Shown here: piece by piece, positions 5,210-7,886 of the stretch
Layout of the letters: every line of letters starts with the position of its first letter
Numbering within the stretch: position 1 is the stretch's first letter
Assembly: GCA_020723045.1 (NCBI GenBank)
Contig: DYJQ01000001.1
Coordinates: forward strand, 1 to 7,886
Length of the DNA: 7,886 bases
Source: Candidatus Micrarchaeum sp.
GTDB taxonomy: Archaea; Micrarchaeota; Micrarchaeia; CAILAH01
Direction of reading: 5' to 3'
Program-made: the position numbers and the translations under genes
The notes under the pieces: generated by a model
Seen by the model: only the letters and a program-made list of their open reading frames with translations
Databases searched by the model: none
Told to the model about the DNA's origin: nothing

Positions 5210-5224
5210 TCTCCCCCCCTGCAC

Positions 5225-5229
5225 TTTTT
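5225..5229 (+). terminator. T-run after tRNA-Leu
   Basis: Five T residues directly follow the tRNA-Leu discriminator base, fitting the T-rich termination signals of archaeal RNA polymerase. There is no other support. Confidence 0.35.
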
Positions 5230-5278
5230 CTCATGCGCATCTGATATCTCACAACCTCTCGCTTGGCCTGCAATAAAT

Positions 5279-5288
5279 CTTTATAAAG
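5279..5288 (+). promoter_or_regulatory. TATA box for the rpl15e-rnp3-rnp2 operon
   Basis: CTTTATAAAG lies 63-72 bases before the L15e ATG. Transcription would start near 5310, leaving a leader of about 40 bases that includes the Shine-Dalgarno at 5338-5343. The rest of the 127-base gap after tRNA-Leu shows no other feature. Confidence 0.5.
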
Positions 5289-5337
5289 AGTGTGCTTTTG
5301 AAATACTTCGGATGTGGGCCAATTTAGCCTGAACATA

Positions 5338-5343
5338 AAGGTG
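5338..5343 (+). promoter_or_regulatory. Shine-Dalgarno of rpl15e
   Basis: AAGGTG lies 7 bases before the ATG at 5351. It is a good archaeal ribosome binding site and confirms this start. Confidence 0.6.
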
Positions 5344-5350
5344 TGTATAT

Positions 5351-5872
5351 ATGGGTTACTATAAGTATATGACTGAGTCATTCATAAAGGAATACAAGGA
5401 ACGGCCTCAGGTTTACAAGCAGAGGCTTGTTGCGTGGCGCAGGGATGCGCCCATAGTGCGCGTTATGAAACCGCTCAACATTGCCCGCGCGAGGACGCTT
5501 GGCTATAAGGCCAAGAAGGGTTATGTGATTGTGCGCGTGAGGATACCTAAAGGCCTTCGCAAGGTTCCTGCACCGTCACGCGGCAGGAAGCCTTCGCATT
5601 CAGGGCGCTTCTTCTCAGCGCAGCTTTCAGACCAGGCTATTGCAGAGCAGAGGGCAAACGCGAAGTATAAGAACCTCGAAGTGCTCAATTCCTACTGGGT
5701 GGGTGAAGACGGCAGCTATAAGTATTTTGAGGTTATCCTAATTGACCCACAACGTGCGGAGGTTGAGGTACAGGCAAAGCATGTGGCGGGAAGGGCGTTC
5801 AGAGGCCTTACCAGTGTAGGGAGAAGGGCGCGTGGATTAAGGTTTAAGGGTACGAGAAGGCCTAAACTATAA
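5351..5872 (+). CDS. rpl15e: large-subunit ribosomal protein eL15 (L15e)
   Basis: A 173-residue basic protein of the large ribosomal subunit, a family found in archaea and eukaryotes but not bacteria. Recognisable signatures are the N-terminal MGYYKY, RARTLGYKAKKGYVIVRVRI (46-65), RFFSAQLSDQAIAEQRA (86-102), LEVLNSYWVGEDGSYKYFEV (108-127), and RAFRGLTSVGRRARGLRFKG (148-167). Archaeal L15e usually has around 190 residues; here the C-terminal tail is trimmed while the globular core is complete. It heads an operon with the two RNase P protein genes, separated from the next start by 4-13 bases. Confidence 0.95.
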   Translation: MGYYKYMTESFIKEYKERPQVYKQRLVAWRRDAPIVRVMKPLNIARARTLGYKAKKGYVIVRVRIPKGLRKVPAPSRGRKPSHSGRFFSAQLSDQAIAEQRANAKYKNLEVLNSYWVGEDGSYKYFEVILIDPQRAEVEVQAKHVAGRAFRGLTSVGRRARGLRFKGTRRPKL

Positions 5873-5876
5873 ACGA

Positions 5877-6389
5877 GTGCGAAGTATGGGCACTTCCCCA
5901 TTTTTCGATTTGGATGTTCGCTTTGAATGGGATGGCTATTCACAGGAGGGTTATTCTAAGGTGTTTGTGCCGAATGCATTGGAGGGGAAGAGCGGCAGGT
6001 ATGACCCTGCCAAAGTCAATATTGCACTCTTCAGCAATACTAAGGCAGTCCTTCCCGATAGGTTTGATATGGTAAACTTCAGCGGGTTTGGGGTGAATGT
6101 TGATGTACTGTCGCTCATCCGCGATAAAGAAAAAGCCGTGGAGTTCTGCCTTGCGGACGTAAGGAAGGCTGTGCTCTCAGGTAGGATTTCGCAAGCTCAA
6201 TTCTTTAGCAATGTCGTACGGTCTTATAAAGTGCCTTATGTGTTCACATCAGGCGCGGCCAGTATTTACGAAGTAAAATCACCTAAGGAGATTGCGTTTG
6301 TTGGGGAGATGCTCGGTTTCACACAGAGGCAGGTGTTGAGCTCTATGAGCATGACAGCGGAAATGCTGTTGAGTAATAAAGGATGGTAG
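5877..6389 (+). CDS. rnp3: RNase P protein component 3 (Rpp30)
   Basis: A protein subunit of archaeal RNase P, the ribonucleoprotein that trims tRNA 5' leaders; Rpp30 works as a pair with Pop5 to support the catalytic domain of the RNA. Supporting motifs are FFDLDVRFE near residues 9-17, VNVDVLSLIRDKEK (73-86), and the typical C-terminal TSGA followed by EVKSPKEIAFVGEMLGF and the helix ending LLSNKGW. At 170 residues it is shorter than most archaeal Rpp30 (about 200-230). The start could be GTG at 5877 or ATG at 5886; neither has a clear Shine-Dalgarno. Its place between L15e and Pop5 matches the conserved archaeal order and strongly supports the assignment. Confidence 0.87.
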   Translation: MRSMGTSPFFDLDVRFEWDGYSQEGYSKVFVPNALEGKSGRYDPAKVNIALFSNTKAVLPDRFDMVNFSGFGVNVDVLSLIRDKEKAVEFCLADVRKAVLSGRISQAQFFSNVVRSYKVPYVFTSGAASIYEVKSPKEIAFVGEMLGFTQRQVLSSMSMTAEMLLSNKGW

Positions 6390-6392
6390 TAA

Positions 6393-6713
6393 GTGGGCGG
6401 TAATGGTATGGTAGTAAAGAAAAGCGCACGCACAGTGTACAGGTACATACTCTTCGACTATCTCTCACAATCCGGAAAGCGGGCTGATGAATTGCAGAGA
6501 GAGTTGAATCAGGTTATGCAGCAGATGTATGGTATGGTGGGTGCACCCCACCTAAAGTTGATCTCTTTTTCAAAGGGGAGGGGTATTGTGAGGTGCGGCC
6601 GCAGCCAATTCGTTCAAGCCCGCCGGGCCTTTGCCCTCTACATTAACCCGACATACAGGATAAGGCAGGTGCGCAGCTCTGGCACTCTAAAAGGCCTGCG
6701 TGAAGGTTTATAG
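6393..6713 (+). CDS. rnp2: RNase P protein component 2 (Pop5)
   Basis: The partner of Rpp30 in archaeal RNase P. Of its 106 residues, ARTVYRYILFDYL (12-24) forms the first strand, ISFSKGRGIVRCGRSQFVQA (57-76) matches the Pop5 pattern of a strand with GIVRC followed by a helix, and the end VRSSGTLKGL matches the SGT-hK motif closing the domain. The GTG start (6393) follows the Rpp30 stop by 3 bases; the ATG at 6408, preceded by GGCGGT, is an equally likely or better start and would give 101 residues. In many archaea the next genes would be psmA, an SBDS homologue and the exosome; that block does not follow here. Confidence 0.88.
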   Translation: MGGNGMVVKKSARTVYRYILFDYLSQSGKRADELQRELNQVMQQMYGMVGAPHLKLISFSKGRGIVRCGRSQFVQARRAFALYINPTYRIRQVRSSGTLKGLREGL

Positions 6714-6720
6714 AAAACTA

Positions 6721-6730
6721 TATATATAAA
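6721..6730 (+). promoter_or_regulatory. strong TATA box for the 6750-7595 gene
   Basis: TATATATAAA lies 20-29 bases before the ATG at 6750. There is no Shine-Dalgarno before that ATG, so a leaderless transcript is likely, and the gene would be transcribed independently of the RNase P operon. Confidence 0.6.
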
Positions 6731-6749
6731 GTATTCCCAACATATATGC

Positions 6750-7595
6750 ATGGGTTTCTTTAATTGGTTTAGAAAGGGGAAGAACGAGGAGAACAAGGAT
6801 AGAGATAAGAAGCCAATAGTCCCTCATGTGAAACAGGAGCAGATAATAAAGCAGAAACCAACTGTCCCGCCTGTGAAACAAGAACAGATAATAAAACCAA
6901 TTGAGATTAGGCTTAATTTTCTTGACAATACAGTCATAGACACAATGTACGGCCGGACCAATGTTTATTATGACAAAAGTGGTGATAGAGCCCTTTACAT
7001 ACAGACCGAGAGGCCCCTTCCTGCTGGTGAGACGATTATACCGATTATTGATTCTGCAAAGCAGGTTCAGGGTTATTACGTTGTAAAACGCGGGCGGGCA
7101 AGGAGCAGGCATTCTGGCAAGGAGTTGTATTTTTTTGAGAAGTTTGTTGAATGGCACAAAATGACTGATGAGGATAAGGCACGCGTAATGGAGCTTGCGA
7201 GGAAGCTTGGCATTGATGTTGCACTGCCGTACAGCAATGGTGAAACGGTTGTACAGAACGGGCTTACATCCCCCGTAGAGGCATTCAAGTCGAGTGTGGA
7301 ATGTGCCAAGGTTTACCCCCTTAACGATGGCAGACAGCTTGCGGATGTGATTGGGAAGATAACCAACATAAGCAAGTATGTGCGTACATCTCAGATAATG
7401 CTACTCAACACTGCCGATTCAAAAGAGTATGTGCTTATTTTTGGCGACTATGCCACCATAATCGATAAAGTCGGCATTGTAGTGGCTGAGGAGTTGCCAG
7501 TTGATATGGCCAAGCAGATGAACGTACAAGTGACATACGGCAATAAGTCCAAGAATGCTACAGTACTGCCTTTAAAAAAGAATAACAAAAGTTAA
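6750..7595 (+). CDS. hypothetical protein with repeated linker
   Basis: A 281-residue protein I do not recognise. It has three parts. The N-terminal MGFFNWFRKGK is short, aromatic and then basic, a pattern that can lie on a membrane surface. Residues 21-50 are a proline/lysine-rich linker made of two 15-residue repeats (KPIVPHVKQEQIIKQ, then a near-identical copy). The remainder (52-281) is globular and rich in beta strands (IEIRLNFLDNTVIDTMYGRTNVYYD, YVLIFGDYATIIDKVGIVV). There is no transmembrane helix, signal peptide or catalytic motif I can name. The linker suggests that a globular domain is tethered away from an anchoring N-terminus. Its TATA box is strong. The gene is real by length, composition and promoter; the function is unknown. 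Confidence 0.8.
   Translation: MGFFNWFRKGKNEENKDRDKKPIVPHVKQEQIIKQKPTVPPVKQEQIIKPIEIRLNFLDNTVIDTMYGRTNVYYDKSGDRALYIQTERPLPAGETIIPIIDSAKQVQGYYVVKRGRARSRHSGKELYFFEKFVEWHKMTDEDKARVMELARKLGIDVALPYSNGETVVQNGLTSPVEAFKSSVECAKVYPLNDGRQLADVIGKITNISKYVRTSQIMLLNTADSKEYVLIFGDYATIIDKVGIVVAEELPVDMAKQMNVQVTYGNKSKNATVLPLKKNNKS
6810..6899 (+). repeat. two tandem 45-base coding repeats
   Basis: Two in-frame copies (6810-6854 and 6855-6899) encode the 15-residue unit K-P-x-V-P-x-V-K-Q-E-Q-I-I-K. Several base differences (for example GTC CCT/GTC CCG, CAG GAG/CAA GAA, AAG/AAA) are silent, so the protein repeat appears to be maintained. Confidence 0.85.
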
Positions 7596-7606
7596 TATAT
7601 GTTATA

Positions 7607-7744
7607 ATGGCTAATAACCAAACTGTGAAGAACAATACTCAAATGACTTTGATTCCTGCTTTTACAGCTCTGTTGTTAATTCTTGCTTTCATAGTTCTGT
7701 TAGCTTGGGCACCGTGGATGATCAGGAAGTTTATAATAAAGTAG
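7607..7744 (+). CDS. small single-span membrane protein (45 aa)
   Basis: This ATG-to-TAG frame encodes 45 residues: a polar, asparagine-rich N-terminus (MANNQTVKNNTQ), one hydrophobic helix of about 22 residues (LIPAFTALLLILAFIVLLAW), then WMIRKFIIK. The helix is too clean to be chance. It follows the 281-residue gene by 11 bases. TTTAAAAAA at 7571-7579 is a possible TATA box and no Shine-Dalgarno is seen. The open frame that starts within it and runs to the window end looks like an extracytoplasmic domain, so this may be the N-terminal anchor of a longer protein split by a frameshift rather than a finished small protein. Confidence 0.6.
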   Translation: MANNQTVKNNTQMTLIPAFTALLLILAFIVLLAWAPWMIRKFIIK

Positions 7745-7886
7745 TTCAGCATAATCCAGATGGAGTAAAAGGTGCAGAAGATATTTGTGGTCAACCGCTC
7801 ACAGTCGGCTGGTTCCCGTTTGGAAGGTATGTTGGAAACTGTGAAATCGGTTATTTTGTAACGTTTTGGGGGGAGGTATCACCATA
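7714..7886 (+). CDS. partial coding frame overlapping the small membrane protein, cut by the window end
   Basis: From a possible GTG at 7714 this frame stays open for 57 codons to the window end, reading VDDQEVYNKVVQHNPDGV, then GAEDICGQPLTVGWFPFGRY and CEIGYFVTFWGEVSP. Composition (Gly, aromatics, two cysteines, mixed polar) is that of real protein, unlike the serine/cysteine-rich translation of the same frame upstream. It lies in the -1 frame relative to the 45-residue membrane protein and overlaps it by 31 bases. No Shine-Dalgarno precedes the GTG. It may be a separate overlapping gene or the body of a membrane-anchored protein joined to the upstream helix by a frameshift. I do not recognise the family. 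Confidence 0.5.
   Translation, partial: MDDQEVYNKVVQHNPDGVKGAEDICGQPLTVGWFPFGRYVGNCEIGYFVTFWGEVSP

Larger units (their letters stand above)
5020..5223 (+). tRNA. tRNA-Leu(UAG) with two introns (anticodon loop and T-loop)
   Basis: Exons 5020-5059, 5133-5164 and 5210-5223 join into an 86-nt class II tRNA. The acceptor pairs GCAGGGG with CCCCTGC (5216-5222), and the discriminator is A5223, required for leucine identity. The D-stem is GCG/CGC with a long loop containing GG and TCAAA. The anticodon stem is CCGGA/TCCGG with loop TTTAGGG and anticodon TAG (5056-5058). The long variable arm contains CCC TAGC GGG. The T-arm is GGGAG/CTCCC with restored loop TTCAAAT. CCA is not encoded. A T-run (5225-5229) follows and may terminate transcription. 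As in the other two tRNAs here, the last exon is exactly 14 nt. Confidence 0.94.

Noticed and set aside
5187..5381. 64-codon minus-strand open frame
   Set aside because: It covers the 3' end of tRNA-Leu, the L15e promoter and the L15e start. It has no recognisable protein features.
6708..7157. 149-codon minus-strand open frame with hydrophobic stretches
   Set aside because: It is antisense to the 6750-7595 gene. Its repeated Phe/Tyr/Leu runs are the reverse reading of the linker repeat and it has no promoter or start signal.

Overview
The window looks archaeal. Evidence seen directly: ribosomal protein L15e next to the two archaeal/eukaryotic RNase P proteins Rpp30 and Pop5, TATA-like boxes about 20-32 bases upstream of gene starts, GGTG-type Shine-Dalgarno sequences, and tRNA genes broken up by introns with bulge-helix-bulge (BHB) splice sites. 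Introns in the D-loop and T-loop of tRNAs are rare; they are known mainly from Thermoproteales and from ultrasmall DPANN archaea (ARMAN/Micrarchaeota), whose splicing endonuclease (epsilon2 type) is known to accept relaxed substrates. A Micrarchaeota-like or related DPANN genome is my best guess, but this is inference. Very compact spacing fits a small genome.

Layout. 40-280 (-): tRNA-Thr(CGU) with two introns. 401-688 (+): a [2Fe-2S] ferredoxin, overlapping tail-to-tail by 4 bases with 685-1347 (-), a ThiF/MoeB-type E1-like adenylyltransferase lacking the zinc cysteines. 1348-1399: short divergent promoter region. 1400-2116 (+): family 2 glycosyltransferase. 2157-2343 (+): tRNA-Gln(UUG) with three introns, in the D-loop, anticodon loop and T-loop. 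2388-3224 (+): unrecognised protein with weak GNAT-like character; its 3' end is partly duplicated in decayed form at 3252-3310. 3312-4241 (-): protein whose C-terminus resembles a degenerate DHHA1 domain. 4296-4964 (-): endonuclease III (Nth) with its iron-sulfur cluster. 5020-5223 (+): tRNA-Leu(UAG) with two introns. 5351-6713 (+): rpl15e, rnp3 (Rpp30) and rnp2 (Pop5), the first part of the conserved archaeal translation/RNA-processing supercluster. 6750-7595 (+): unknown protein with a duplicated 15-residue linker and its own strong TATA box. 7607-7744 (+): a 45-residue single-span membrane protein, overlapped in another frame by an open coding frame that runs off the window end.

The most unusual signal is the tRNA set. 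All three tRNA genes are intron-containing (seven introns in total), and all three carry an intron at the same T-loop site, after nucleotide 59, leaving an identical 14-nucleotide last exon. Removing the introns gives clean cloverleaves of 72, 73 and 86 nucleotides. This implies a recurrent or spreading T-loop intron and a broad-specificity splicing endonuclease. The RNase P protein genes in the same window would process the same precursors. The rest is mostly housekeeping (DNA repair, redox, sulfur or ubiquitin-like chemistry, glycosylation) plus lineage-specific unknowns.
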